DNA from: Dokdonella_A sp049583635
GTDB taxonomy: Bacteria; Pseudomonadota; Gammaproteobacteria; Xanthomonadales; Rhodanobacteraceae
Assembly: GCA_049583635.1 (NCBI GenBank)
Contig: JBAUWF010000090.1
Coordinates: 62,001-126,000, forward strand
Direction: 5' to 3'
Length of the DNA: 64,000 nt
Part shown: piece after piece, positions 36,006-45,230 of the stretch
How the letters are laid out: every line of letters starts with the position of its first letter
How positions within the stretch are numbered: the stretch's first letter is position 1
Translations under genes and position numbers: made by a program
The notes under the pieces: generated by a model
The model's database searches: none
What the model was told of the DNA's origin: nothing
Seen by the model: only the letters and a program-made list of their open reading frames with translations

Positions 36006-36672
36006 ACGTCGGCGGCTCGTTGCCTTCGAGCCGGAACGCACAATTGAACGCAACCGTGATGCGCTCGCCCTCGCCGTAGAACGGCAGCACCGTGTGCAGG
36101 ATCCAGGACGGGAACAGCACCAGCTGACCGGCCTGAAGGTTGAGCGACAGGTTGCCGATGCCGAACGGCTTCTGGATGAATTCCGAGCCGGCATCGACGT
36201 ACATGCCACCCGCTGTGTGCGGATGGATGAAGGTCAGCGTGCCGCTTTCGGGTTGATCCGCATCGTGCTCACCGGAACTCACGCAGTAAACGCCTGACCA
36301 CGTTGCCAGCGGATGATTGTGTACGCCGAAAAATCCGCCACGGCGCGTCACGTGAAACCACGCGTCGGTGTTGACACGCAGCCGCGCGCGCGTCGCCACA
36401 TCGTAGCGATTGAGTTGCGTGACGAGATCGATGACACGCGACAGGCAGAATTCGCGCAGTTCCCCAATCTCGGGCTCGGGCCACGAAAACAGATGAAAGT
36501 GGCTTTCGAACAGTTGCTTGTTGCGCACCGTGTACGGCCCCGGGTTCGCGTAGCGCGCCCCTTCGCTTTCGCGCGCAACAAACAGCTTGCGCAACGCATC
36601 GTTCATGCGTTGCGGATCCGGATGCTGGTCATAGGCGAAGGCCAGCGCGAACATCGGGTTGATACGGAGCAT
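35995..36672 (-). CDS. Putative 2OG-Fe(II) oxygenase (TIGR02466 type)
   Basis: The 225-residue product has a C-terminal double-stranded beta-helix with iron ligands in HNHPLATWSGVYCV and a second His in PSWILHTVLPFYGEGERIT, followed by the 2OG-binding region VAFN. The layout matches TIGR02466 proteins, often found near phage- or photosynthesis-associated genes but here in ordinary chromosomal context. The ATG at 36672 gives a conventional length; a second Met seven codons later is also possible. Its substrate is unknown. It overlaps the DUF938 gene end by 11 bases, tail to tail. Confidence 0.85.
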   Translation of the reverse strand: MLRINPMFALAFAYDQHPDPQRMNDALRKLFVARESEGARYANPGPYTVRNKQLFESHFHLFSWPEPEIGELREFCLSRVIDLVTQLNRYDVATRARLRVNTDAWFHVTRRGGFFGVHNHPLATWSGVYCVSSGEHDADQPESGTLTFIHPHTAGGMYVDAGSEFIQKPFGIGNLSLNLQAGQLVLFPSWILHTVLPFYGEGERITVAFNCAFRLEGNEPPTFTR

Positions 36673-36852
36673 GGTTTCGCTGACGGCGCAGGAACAGTTG
36701 TCCTAATGTAACCGCGCGGACGTCTTACGGCGAATCATGCCGTTTGCGTCCACGTGCTCACCACGCACGATCCTCGCTAGGTCGATGGGGGCAGGTACAT
36801 TCTGTTTGCCGGTTGGTCGTACCGCACACGCCCGCTACCGTAAAATACGCCG

Positions 36853-37842
36853 ATGCGAATAGGCCCCTACCTTATCGATCCGCCCGTCGTGCTCGCGCCG
36901 ATGGCCGGCGTCACCGACAAGCCGTTCCGGCAGTTGTGCAAGCGCCTTGACGCCGGCGTGGCGATGTCCGAGATGACCGCGTCCGATCCGCGCCTGTGGA
37001 CCACGCGCAAGTCGCTGCTGCGCGTGGATCACAAGGGCGAACCCGATCCGGTCGGCGTGCAGATTGCCGGCACCGATCCCATGGCGCTGGCCGAGGCCGC
37101 GCGCCACAACGTCGATCTTGGTGCGCAGATCATCGACATCAACATGGGGTGCCCGGCGAAGAAGGTCTGCAATGTGTTTGCCGGCAGCGCGTTGCTGAAG
37201 GACGAGGCGCTCGTCGCGCGCATCCTCGCGGCGGTCGTCGGCGCGGTCCCGGTGCCGGTCACGCTGAAGGTCCGCACGGGCTGGGATCGCGCCAATCGCA
37301 ATGGCGTTTCGATCGCGCATATCGCCGAGGATTGCGGCATTGCCGCGCTGGCCGTGCACGGCCGCACGCGCGCCGACCTCTACGGCGGCGACGCTGAATA
37401 CGACACGATCGCCGCGATCAGATCCGAAGTGCGCATTCCGATCCTCGCCAATGGCGATATCGACTCGCCGCAAAAGGCAAGACGCGTACTCGACTACACC
37501 GGCGCCGACGCCGTGATGATCGGCCGCGCCGCGCAGGGGCGGCCATGGATCTTCCGCGAGATTGCCCATTTCCTCGAAACCGGCGAATTGCTCGATCCGC
37601 CGAGTGCCGCGGAGGTCGGAGCAATCCTGATCGGACATCTCGAAGCCTTGTACGCTTTTTATGGCGAAATCCACGGTGTGCGTATCGCGCGCAAACACCT
37701 CGGTTGGTATGCGAAAGATCGCCCGGAGAACGTCGCGTTTCGTGCGGTGGTCAACCGGGCTGAAACGGCGCGCGAGCAGGTGCGGTTGACGCGCGACTAT
37801 TTCGACCGACTTCAAGGTCCGGCTGCAAGTCTCGCTGCCTGA
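36853..37842 (+). CDS. dusB: tRNA-dihydrouridine synthase B
   Basis: DusB reduces uridine to dihydrouridine in the D-loop of tRNAs with FMN and NADPH. The 329-residue product shows the TIM-barrel motifs LAPMAGVTDKPFRQL, INMGCPAKKVCN with the catalytic cysteine, VTLKVRTGWD, AVHGRTRADLY, ILANGDIDS and GADAVMIGRAAQGRPWIF. In many gammaproteobacteria dusB is followed by fis; here it ends against trpS on the opposite strand, so no fis partner follows. No ribosome binding site is seen, and a TAAAAT hexamer ends 6 bases before the ATG, which would fit a leaderless transcript. Confidence 0.96.
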   Translation: MRIGPYLIDPPVVLAPMAGVTDKPFRQLCKRLDAGVAMSEMTASDPRLWTTRKSLLRVDHKGEPDPVGVQIAGTDPMALAEAARHNVDLGAQIIDINMGCPAKKVCNVFAGSALLKDEALVARILAAVVGAVPVPVTLKVRTGWDRANRNGVSIAHIAEDCGIAALAVHGRTRADLYGGDAEYDTIAAIRSEVRIPILANGDIDSPQKARRVLDYTGADAVMIGRAAQGRPWIFREIAHFLETGELLDPPSAAEVGAILIGHLEALYAFYGEIHGVRIARKHLGWYAKDRPENVAFRAVVNRAETAREQVRLTRDYFDRLQGPAASLAA

Positions 37843-37871
37843 ATCGTGTGCGTTCCGGCGGGCGGCAACGC

Positions 37872-39224
37872 TCAGGATTCACGCTGCAGCTTCAGTACGG
37901 CAAGCGCCTGCCGAATGCGATCGATATTCGCAGCAACCGTCGCGATGTCGGCACCCCGTTCGTCGTGAAGCACCGGCTGGCCGCTGGCATCGACACCATC
38001 GGTCGCCGTCGCGATGCCCTGCTCAATCAAGCGCGCAATGTGCTGTGCACCTTTCTTCGGTGAATCGAAGCCGCGACTCTGCAACAACACATCGCCGTCG
38101 CCGTCCACCAGCTTGAAATGGAACAGGCCATCGGTTTCGCGATAGCTGATGAAACGGGGCGACTTTGTCGCAGGCAGTACGGCGTTTGCGGAGCGCGAGT
38201 GCCGTCGCTCCGATGAGGTGCCGGAAAGGCCGCGCAGACCGACCGCTTCGCGCAGCGTGTCCATCAGCGGTCTTGCGCGCGTGCGCGCGTTGGCGGCGCC
38301 GGCGCGCAGAACATCCTCGATTTCGTCCGGCTTTGAGATCAGCGCATCGTAGCGCTCGCGTGGCTCGGCGAGTTCCGCATCAAGTCGTTCGAACACGGCC
38401 TGCTTGGCATCGCCCCAGGCGATGCCATCGGCAAATGCACGGCGCATGCGTTCGGCCTCGTCCGCATCGGCAAACGCCTGGTAGATCGCGAACAGGTTGG
38501 AATGGTCCGGATCCTTTGGTTCGCCGGGTTCGCGCGAATCGGTCACGATACCGAGGATCGCTTTTTTCAGCGCGCTTGGCGGCAGCCACAGGTCGATTGC
38601 ATTGTTGTAGCTCTTGGACATCTTGCGACCATCCGTGCCCGGCAGCGTCGCGACATGCGCGTCGATCCTGGCCTCGGGCAGCACGAAATAGTCGTGGCCA
38701 TAGATGTGATTGAAGCGCTGTGCAATGTCGCGCGCCATCTCGATGTGCTGCACCTGGTCGCGCCCGACCGGCACCTCATGCGCATTGAACAGCAGGATAT
38801 CCGCGGCCATCAGCACCGGGTACAGGTACAGGCCCGCACTGATGCCGGCGTCGGCATCGCCGCCCGCATTGGCGTCGACCGCGGCCTTGTACGCGTGCGC
38901 GCGATTGAGCAGTCCCTTGGCGGTAACGCAGGTCAGCAGCCAGGTCAGCTCGGGAATCTCGGGAATGTCGGACTGGCGATAAAACAGCACGCGCGCGGGA
39001 TCGAGACCGAGTGCGAGCCAGCTTGCGGCGATCTCCAGCGTCGAGCGCTGCACGCGCGCCGGATCGTCGCATTTGACCAGCGCATGGTAGTCGGCCAGGA
39101 AATAGAACGACTCGACATCGTCGCGCCGGCTCGCCGCGATCGCCGGGCGGATCGCGCCGACATAGTTGCCGAGGTGCGGTGTGCCGGTGGTCGTGATGCC
39201 GGTGAGATGGCGTCGGGTCTGCAT
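37872..39224 (-). CDS. trpS: Tryptophanyl-tRNA synthetase with C-terminal YegP/DUF1508-like domain
   Basis: TrpRS charges tRNA-Trp. The product is 450 residues, about 110 more than E. coli TrpS. Residues 1-335 are a class I synthetase with the HIGH-like TPHLGN motif near the start, AHVATLPGTDGRKMSKSYNN (KMSKS) and LYLYPVLMAADIL. After a linker (about 310-354) a small domain follows (about 355-403, SPRFISYRETDGLFHFKLV, then VLLQSRGFDSPKK), matching the DUF1508/YegP repeat. A helical tail ends the protein. A longer TrpS is known in Xanthomonadales as I recall. The ATG at 39224 fits the synthetase start. Confidence 0.94.
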   Translation of the reverse strand: MQTRRHLTGITTTGTPHLGNYVGAIRPAIAASRRDDVESFYFLADYHALVKCDDPARVQRSTLEIAASWLALGLDPARVLFYRQSDIPEIPELTWLLTCVTAKGLLNRAHAYKAAVDANAGGDADAGISAGLYLYPVLMAADILLFNAHEVPVGRDQVQHIEMARDIAQRFNHIYGHDYFVLPEARIDAHVATLPGTDGRKMSKSYNNAIDLWLPPSALKKAILGIVTDSREPGEPKDPDHSNLFAIYQAFADADEAERMRRAFADGIAWGDAKQAVFERLDAELAEPRERYDALISKPDEIEDVLRAGAANARTRARPLMDTLREAVGLRGLSGTSSERRHSRSANAVLPATKSPRFISYRETDGLFHFKLVDGDGDVLLQSRGFDSPKKGAQHIARLIEQGIATATDGVDASGQPVLHDERGADIATVAANIDRIRQALAVLKLQRES

Positions 39225-39435
39225 GGTGCTGTCGGAATGAAACGGGCCGCACAAGGGTGGCGCCTGGCGCGGCGTTGGGCAAGCCCTACGGCGCAATTCC
39301 ACCAGACGACGGATGGCACTGCGCCTTCAGGCTTAGGTCGCCTTGCGCTGGTCGCGAGCATTTGTGGCTGTCATAAAGCGCAGCTTGCGCCGCACCGCAG
39401 GGGGCGGCACGTCCTGATCAACAAGGGGAAAGCCG

Positions 39436-41610
39436 ATGCGTCCCAAGTACATCCTGTCTGGCGCGCTCGCGCTGGCCATTGCCGCGGCCTTTGTTGCGCG
39501 CGCCCAAGCAGCGGAAGCGGTGGCCGCCGACCAATCCCAAGCTGAAGACCATAACGGCACGACCTTGCAACGAGTTGAAGTGCGCGAACGCGCGCAGGAC
39601 GACACCCGTCCCAAGCTGCAACACATCATGCGCGAGGTCGACGGGCCGCTGATCACGGTCACCAAGAAGACCTCGATCACCAAGCTCGACAACATCCCGA
39701 CAGTCGTGGACAACAACCTGCGCGACCTGTTCGCGCAGACGCCGGGGCTGTATTACTCGGAGCAGCAATCGACGGGCCAGGTGAATCTCAGCTACCGCGG
39801 CATCGGCAATCCGCAGGAATCCGAATTTGTCACGGTACTGCAGGATGGCATTCCGCTCGAGGGCGACTGGATCGGCTTCCCGACGCTGTATGTCTTCCCG
39901 TTGCCGCAGACGATCGCTGAAGTGCAACTGATCCGCGGCGGCAGCTCCCTGTTGTACGGGCCGGAGCCGCCGCCGGTCGTGAACCTCATCAGCCGCAAGC
40001 CGGTCGCCGATCGGCCGCTCGCCGGGTACAGCGAGAACGTCGTTGGCAGCAACGGGTTGTTCGGGACGTTCAACAAGATTTCCGGTACCCAAGGCCAATG
40101 GGATTACCTTATCGACGCGCACTATCGCCGGAGCGACGGCGAACGCAACAACGGCGACTCGCACCTCAAGGGCACCGATGTGCATATCGGTTATCGCGGT
40201 CAGGACGACTCCTATTCCGCGCTCAATTTCCATGCCTACCTGCTCGATACGGGCGATCCGGGCAAGCTGAGTTATCCACAGTTCCAGGCCGACAACGAGC
40301 AGACTACGACACCGTTCAACAAGTTGTGGACCGACCGCTACGTGCTGAGCCTGAGTCACGATCGCCAGATCGACGACAACACGGAGTTCACGGCGAAAGT
40401 CTGGGCCGGCTACCAGGATCAGGCCTCGCGCTCGCAGGATCGTGGCGCGATGCCGACCACCGCGACTTTGCAGGATGAACAGTTCCGATTCGATGGGGTC
40501 GATGCACGCGTCGTGCACCATTGGGGTCGTGGCAACGCGTTCACGGCCGGCACCACGCTTTACCACTCGGATGCGCCGTTCCGGCAGTTCGATACCGATC
40601 GGTTGAATCCGGATCGCTACGATCGCGCTGGTACGCCGATTTTGCGTCAGCGGCGCTCAACCGACTACGGCGCGATCTTCGCCGAGAATGTTTTCCGCTT
40701 CGCCAATCGTTGGCATTTCGTTCCATCGGTGCGCATCGAACGCGAGAAGGTCAACATCAACGAGCAGATCCACGCCGGTCGCGACAACCTGTTCGACGGT
40801 AGCGTCAGTCACACGGTGCCATTGTTAGGGCTTGGTCTGGGTAACGATTTCGGTCACCAGAACGAGAGCTATTTCAACGTCTCCCAAGGCTGGCGCCCGG
40901 TGCGTTATTTCGATGTCGCCTCACCGTTCGGTTCGATCGACTACACCCTCAACAATCCGGATCCGACCCACGTCGTTTCGTTCGAGGGTGGAGTACATGG
41001 AACGCCTGTCGCCGGACTGTTCTACGACGCCAGCCTGTTCTGGATCAACGTGAAGGACCGTATCGAGCGCCAGCCGACCGGCGTTGCGAACAACACGATC
41101 AACGTCAACACCGGCGACACGCGCCATCGCGGTTTCGAGGGACAGATCGATTATGACTTTCTCGCGGCGCGTGATCCGAAAACGAAACAGCATCTGTCGT
41201 TGTTCGCCAACCTGAGTCTGCTCGATGCCGAGTTCACTTCGACCCGCGATCCGGCCAACCAAGGCAACGAGCCGGCGTTCTCGCCGCACTATCTCGCACG
41301 TGTCGGTGTGACCTACCACGAGGACAAGAAGCTCAAGCTCGCGCTGTCGGTGGTGTCGGTCGGCAGCCAGTACTTTGCCGATTCCAATCAGCCCGTCGGC
41401 GCGCCGGGCGATGCCAATTACATCCCGGCCAAGGTGCCGGGCTATACCGTTGCCGATTTCAGTGCCGACTACTGGGTGCTGCCGCAGGTGCGCCTGCTCG
41501 GCGGGGTGTCCAACATCGCCGACCGCAAGTACTACAACCGGGTGTTCTCGAACGGCATTGATCCGGCGGCCGGCCGTACGTTCTATGTCGGTGCCTCCTA
41601 CGAGTTCTGA
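39436..41610 (+). CDS. TonB-dependent outer-membrane receptor
   Basis: The 724-residue product has a signal peptide (LSGALALAIAAAFVARAQA), a plug domain (about 70-190; PTVVDNNLRDLFAQTPGLYY, LSYRGIG, and VQLIRGGSSLLYGPE), and a 22-strand beta-barrel ending in the typical aromatic C terminus (TFYVGASYEF). The plug is FecA/FhuA-like rather than BtuB-like. AAGGGGA lies 8 bases before the ATG at 39436. No Fur box is obvious upstream and no uptake operon follows, so the ligand (iron chelate or other) is open. It would be energised by the TonB/ExbB/ExbD set at 0.7-2.7 kb. Confidence 0.92.
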   Translation: MRPKYILSGALALAIAAAFVARAQAAEAVAADQSQAEDHNGTTLQRVEVRERAQDDTRPKLQHIMREVDGPLITVTKKTSITKLDNIPTVVDNNLRDLFAQTPGLYYSEQQSTGQVNLSYRGIGNPQESEFVTVLQDGIPLEGDWIGFPTLYVFPLPQTIAEVQLIRGGSSLLYGPEPPPVVNLISRKPVADRPLAGYSENVVGSNGLFGTFNKISGTQGQWDYLIDAHYRRSDGERNNGDSHLKGTDVHIGYRGQDDSYSALNFHAYLLDTGDPGKLSYPQFQADNEQTTTPFNKLWTDRYVLSLSHDRQIDDNTEFTAKVWAGYQDQASRSQDRGAMPTTATLQDEQFRFDGVDARVVHHWGRGNAFTAGTTLYHSDAPFRQFDTDRLNPDRYDRAGTPILRQRRSTDYGAIFAENVFRFANRWHFVPSVRIEREKVNINEQIHAGRDNLFDGSVSHTVPLLGLGLGNDFGHQNESYFNVSQGWRPVRYFDVASPFGSIDYTLNNPDPTHVVSFEGGVHGTPVAGLFYDASLFWINVKDRIERQPTGVANNTINVNTGDTRHRGFEGQIDYDFLAARDPKTKQHLSLFANLSLLDAEFTSTRDPANQGNEPAFSPHYLARVGVTYHEDKKLKLALSVVSVGSQYFADSNQPVGAPGDANYIPAKVPGYTVADFSADYWVLPQVRLLGGVSNIADRKYYNRVFSNGIDPAAGRTFYVGASYEF

Positions 41611-41980
41611 CAAGACGGGACAGGAGTGGCGCATGTCGGGGAAAGGCCGTACGCAACAGCAGAACACGCCTCCATGACTCGCCAGCCCATCGAGCCCTTG
41701 GAGACAAGGACTCGATGGGTCCCGCCATCCTTCAACGGGCGGCCGTGTCAGCCGGCCTGCTGCGGGGCCGTGGAAGCCGACAAATGTCAGCTCATGACGA
41801 ACACCGTGCCCAGCAGTGCCGGGCCGGCAGCGATCGGTCGAACGCCGGACAAGACCGCACGAAACCGCTCCGAATGGCGGCCTGCAAACGGATGGAGCAT
41901 TTCGGGCACGTCCGTAACAGGCGGCTCAAAGCGTAAAATTGTGCATTGGCGCACAGCTTGCGTGGGCAACGGAAGCAATA
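41611..41980. other. Intergenic region with strong hairpin
   Basis: This 370-base gap follows the receptor gene. It holds the hairpin at 41686-41719 and the likely promoter of the protease gene. Short frames crossing it have no recognisable content and no good start sites. Confidence 0.6.
41686..41719. terminator. Long near-perfect hairpin after the receptor gene
   Basis: CCCATCGAG pairs with CTCGATGGG, and inside it CCTTG pairs with CAAGG around a GAGA loop, giving a 15-position stem with a single C/A mismatch. There is no thymine run, so it may be a Rho-dependent pausing or mRNA-stabilising structure or a repetitive palindrome rather than an intrinsic terminator. It lies 75 bases after the receptor stop. 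Confidence 0.6.
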
Positions 41981-43339
41981 ATGCTTTCAGTTCAATGCCT
42001 TGTGTCTCTCATGCGCTTGCTCGGACTACTGCTGTTGTTGGCTTCCGTCGGTGCCGCGGCATCGCCCGCACCCGGTTCGGTGACGCTTGACCGCGCGACA
42101 CTTGGCCGGCTTGATGCGCTGCGACCTGGGGATACGCTGGTGCTGCCCGCATTTCCCGCGGGCCCGGGTGTACTTGCGTCGGTTCGTCTGGAGCGCGTGG
42201 ACATCTACGCGCCGGGCGCGCACATCGTTGAAGTCGGCCCAGGCGGCGAGCGTGAAGTGCCGCGCAGCCGACGCATCGAACTGATCGGCAGCGGCATCGA
42301 TTCCGACATGCGGGTGAGTCTCTCGTTCGATCCCGGGTTCGGTCGGGTTCGCGGCAGCGGCTCCGACGCGTCCGGAGCGTATGCAATCATTGCAGATCAG
42401 GACGGATCCGGGTTGCATCTCCATGCCATCGCGGCCGACCAGGCGTTGCCCAGAGGCGTGGTTCCCCATTTCGATTCGCGCCACGACTCGGTGCCGAGCG
42501 GCCAGCCGATGCCGAGCGAGCTGCAGCTCCATCTCGCCAGGCTGGCCGAGCCGCTCACCGGTGAACCGCGGGTCGCAGTCCTTGCGATCGACACCGATAC
42601 CGAATTCATGGCCGAGCGTTTCGCCAACGGATCGGCGGCTGCCACAGACTGGATCGCCGATTTGTTCGGCGTGATGAACGTCATGTACGAGCGCGATCTC
42701 GATGTGCGGCTAAGTCAAGGCACCACATATCTGCGTACGGGGAGCGACCCGTACAGCGCCAGCGATACACCGGCCGACATGACCGATCTCAACGAGTTCG
42801 GCAGTTACTGGCAGGCGCATTACGCAAACGTCCCACGCAGTTTCGCGATGCTGCTTTCCGGCAAATCTTCGAGCGCCAATTACGCCTCGGGCATCGCCTG
42901 GATCAATTCCTACTGCCACACCCAATCGAACGGGGGCAGCTACAGCGTCAATCAGGTATTCATGAATTCGGCGATTCCGGTCGATCTGTCGGCCCTGATC
43001 ACCGGGCACGAGCTCGGCCACAACCTGGGCGCGTGGCATACGCACTGCACCGATGCGTCAACAGGGGGTGCGCCGGCTGCGACCAATACCGTCGATCAGT
43101 GCTTCAACGGTGAGGCGTCCCAAGGCTGCTACAGCGGTCCTACCAGTTGCCCGACCAGTGGTCCGGGACATCCGCTCGGCACGATCATGAGCTACTGCAA
43201 CCTGAACAGTTGCGGTGGTCAGAACGTCATGCAGTTCCACCCGACCGAGATCACCAAGCTGTCGGCGCTGATTTCCGCGAATACGCCGAGCTGCCTGACG
43301 GAAGGCGGCGATGCGCTCTTCGCAAACGGGTTCGAATGA
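41981..43339 (+). CDS. Secreted M12B-like zinc metalloprotease with LFANGFE-type C terminus
   Basis: The 452-residue product has a signal peptide (about 8-30, LMRLLGLLLLLASVGAAA), an N-terminal prodomain-like region, and a reprolysin-type catalytic domain (about 195-440) with HELGHNLGAWH starting at His343, the HExxHxxGxxH zinc motif. Further downstream TIMSYCN supplies the Met-turn. Several cysteines suggest disulphides in the secreted domain. The last residues are ALFANGFE, a short tail of the kind I recall from many secreted proteins of Rhodanobacteraceae. GGAAG lies 5 bases before the ATG at 41981; a Met at 42011 is an alternative. It is followed after 6 bases by the arginase gene on the opposite strand. 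Confidence 0.88.
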   Translation: MLSVQCLVSLMRLLGLLLLLASVGAAASPAPGSVTLDRATLGRLDALRPGDTLVLPAFPAGPGVLASVRLERVDIYAPGAHIVEVGPGGEREVPRSRRIELIGSGIDSDMRVSLSFDPGFGRVRGSGSDASGAYAIIADQDGSGLHLHAIAADQALPRGVVPHFDSRHDSVPSGQPMPSELQLHLARLAEPLTGEPRVAVLAIDTDTEFMAERFANGSAAATDWIADLFGVMNVMYERDLDVRLSQGTTYLRTGSDPYSASDTPADMTDLNEFGSYWQAHYANVPRSFAMLLSGKSSSANYASGIAWINSYCHTQSNGGSYSVNQVFMNSAIPVDLSALITGHELGHNLGAWHTHCTDASTGGAPAATNTVDQCFNGEASQGCYSGPTSCPTSGPGHPLGTIMSYCNLNSCGGQNVMQFHPTEITKLSALISANTPSCLTEGGDALFANGFE

Positions 43340-43345
43340 GACTTG

Positions 43346-44266
43346 TCAGTCCCGCATCAGAGTCGATTTGCCGAAAAGACTTTCGACCAGATCGACCATG
43401 AGATCGGCGGTGCGGTTGTGTTCGTCGAACGCCGGATTGAGTTCGACCAGATCGAGCGAACGCATGCGACCGCTGTCGGCGATCATCTCCATGCATAACT
43501 GCGCTTCACGATAGTTCGGGCCGCCCGGTACGGTGGTGCCGACTGCCGGCGCGATTGCCGGATCAAGAAAATCGACATCGAAGCTGACGTGCAGGTGGGT
43601 ATCCGCGTCGACATGGGCGAGCGCGTTTTCCATCACTTTCTTCATGCCGATCTCGTCGATGCTGCGCATGTCGAAGATATCGAGCCCGTTGTCGTGCACC
43701 AGCCTTTTTTCGCCGCGGTCGACTGAACGAATGCCGATCTGGTGAATCGCCGAGGGTGGGATGGCGGGAGCGCTGCCGCCGAGTTCGGTCAGTTCGCGCG
43801 GGCCGTGGCCACACAGACAGGCGACCGGCATGCCATGGATGTTGCCCGAGGGTGTGATCGTGCTGGTGTTGAAGTCGGCATGTGCGTCGAGCCAGAAGAT
43901 GACCAGCTTCGTTCCGCGCTCGCGACAGTGGCGCGCGACTGCGGTGATCGAGCCGATCGCCAGGCAATGATCGCCGCCGAGCATGATCGGCAACCGGCCC
44001 CCTGTGAGTTCCGCCGCAGTCGCTTCCATGACGCTGCGTGTCCACGCCAGGACCTCGTTCAGATGCCGATAGCCGCCGATCGGCGGCCGCCACGGGTTGA
44101 TCGGTCCGGCCAGATTGCCACAATCGGCCACGTCGATGCCGCGCGCGGCCAGCGCCTGCGCCAGCCCCGCAACGCGCAGCGCCTCGGGGCCCATCGAAGC
44201 ACCGCGGTCGGCCGCGCCGATATCGGTCGGCGCGCCTATCAGGGATACGGCGGGAAACTCTTGCAT
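43346..44266 (-). CDS. rocF: Arginase
   Basis: Arginase hydrolyses arginine to ornithine and urea. The 306-residue product has the three manganese motifs: LGGDHCLAIGS, WLDAHADFNT and SFDVDFLDPAIAP, plus the NIHGMPVA loop, so it is an arginase rather than agmatinase by overall pattern. The ATG at 44266 fits the family N terminus (FPAVSLIGAPTDIGAADRG); the frame is open further upstream. It is convergent with the protease and lies 36 bases downstream of tRNA-Thr on the same strand. No other arginine catabolism gene adjoins it. Confidence 0.93.
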   Translation of the reverse strand: MQEFPAVSLIGAPTDIGAADRGASMGPEALRVAGLAQALAARGIDVADCGNLAGPINPWRPPIGGYRHLNEVLAWTRSVMEATAAELTGGRLPIMLGGDHCLAIGSITAVARHCRERGTKLVIFWLDAHADFNTSTITPSGNIHGMPVACLCGHGPRELTELGGSAPAIPPSAIHQIGIRSVDRGEKRLVHDNGLDIFDMRSIDEIGMKKVMENALAHVDADTHLHVSFDVDFLDPAIAPAVGTTVPGGPNYREAQLCMEMIADSGRMRSLDLVELNPAFDEHNRTADLMVDLVESLFGKSTLMRD

Positions 44267-44302
44267 GATGGTATCCACTCTGCGCGATTGCGTGACGACG
44301 CA

Positions 44303-44378
44303 TGGTGCCGGCACCCGGACTCGAACTGGGGACCTACCGCTTACAAGGCGGTTGCTCTACCAACTGAGCTATGCCGGC
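44303..44378 (-). tRNA. tRNA-Thr (anticodon TGT)
   Basis: On the minus strand the 76-base gene begins GCCGGCA and ends TGCCGGC-A-CCA, a perfect 7-bp acceptor stem with encoded CCA. The D arm reads TAGCTCAGTTGGTAGAGC, the anticodon stem is ACCGC/GCGGT around CTTGTAA (anticodon TGT), and the T arm contains GTTCGAGTC. Sequence and anticodon match tRNA-Thr of gammaproteobacteria. No other tRNA lies beside it. Confidence 0.97.
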
Positions 44379-44521
44379 GCGAAGTCTATTCTAGTGGACT
44401 GCAACGATCATTCCGAGAGCGTTCCGCCCGGGTCTCGCGAAAGCGCGATCTCACTCCCCCGGGGACGTCGCAGTCCACCAACAAGGCAACTGTTACCGTC
44501 TCCGCAGGTGCTTGCATTGGC

Positions 44522-45190
44522 TCAGAAACAATCGATCGTCTTTTCCTGCAAGCCGGCAGCATCCGGCACCTGTTTGCGCCAATTCACCGATTGGCCGGGT
44601 TCGACCGCGTAGTCGACCCAGTACACCGGCAGATCCTCGCTGCGCGCGATCAATTGCGGTGCGAAGCCGAGCCCGGCGATTTCAGTGCGGCGACGTTCGG
44701 CATTGCCGCGATCATGGAACAGTCCGAGCGACACGGTGTTTTCCTGATCGCCGGCGGTGACCACGTAATAGTCGCGCACGCCCTTTTGCGACAGGCGTCG
44801 AGCGGCGTCGAGCGCTTCCTCGCGTGTTGCCAGCGCAGGCAGATACACCCAGTAGCCGCGCGCCTCGGTCGCGTGCGCTTCGCGAAACTGCACTCGACGT
44901 GTTAACGGCAGCAGCGCGTTCATCGCCGCGCGCATGTCGGCCTGACTCGGAAACGGACCGATTGAATGGCATTCGTCGTTGGCGAGCTCGGCCTTGTTTT
45001 CGGGCGCCGCGGCCATTTCCGCACTCGCCGCATCGCCGCTGTTCTCACGCTCGGACAGCAACACCAGCGGTGCGACCCCCGGATCGGTCGCGGGCGGCGC
45101 ATGCGCTTGCGGCGCGTGCGTGAAGACCAGCCAGCAGGCGGCGCCGATATTGAGAGTCAGCAGCAGCAGGAAAAGCACACGGACGAACAT
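44522..45190 (-). CDS. SPOR-domain membrane protein
   Basis: The 222-residue product has one N-terminal membrane span (VLFLLLLTLNIGAACWLVF), a low-complexity linker rich in Ala, Pro and Glu, and a C-terminal SPOR domain (about 85-185; SIGPFPSQADMRAAMNAL, then YYVVTAGDQENTVSLGLFHDR). SPOR domains bind denuded peptidoglycan glycan strands, often at the division septum. It lies 40 bases downstream of coaX and is probably in the same operon (birA-coaX-SPOR). The ATG at 45190 gives the membrane span directly. Confidence 0.88.
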   Translation of the reverse strand: MFVRVLFLLLLTLNIGAACWLVFTHAPQAHAPPATDPGVAPLVLLSERENSGDAASAEMAAAPENKAELANDECHSIGPFPSQADMRAAMNALLPLTRRVQFREAHATEARGYWVYLPALATREEALDAARRLSQKGVRDYYVVTAGDQENTVSLGLFHDRGNAERRRTEIAGLGFAPQLIARSEDLPVYWVDYAVEPGQSVNWRKQVPDAAGLQEKTIDCF

Positions 45191-45230
45191 GGAGCAACTA
45201 GCGCCGGACAACGTATGGGAGTGCTTGATT

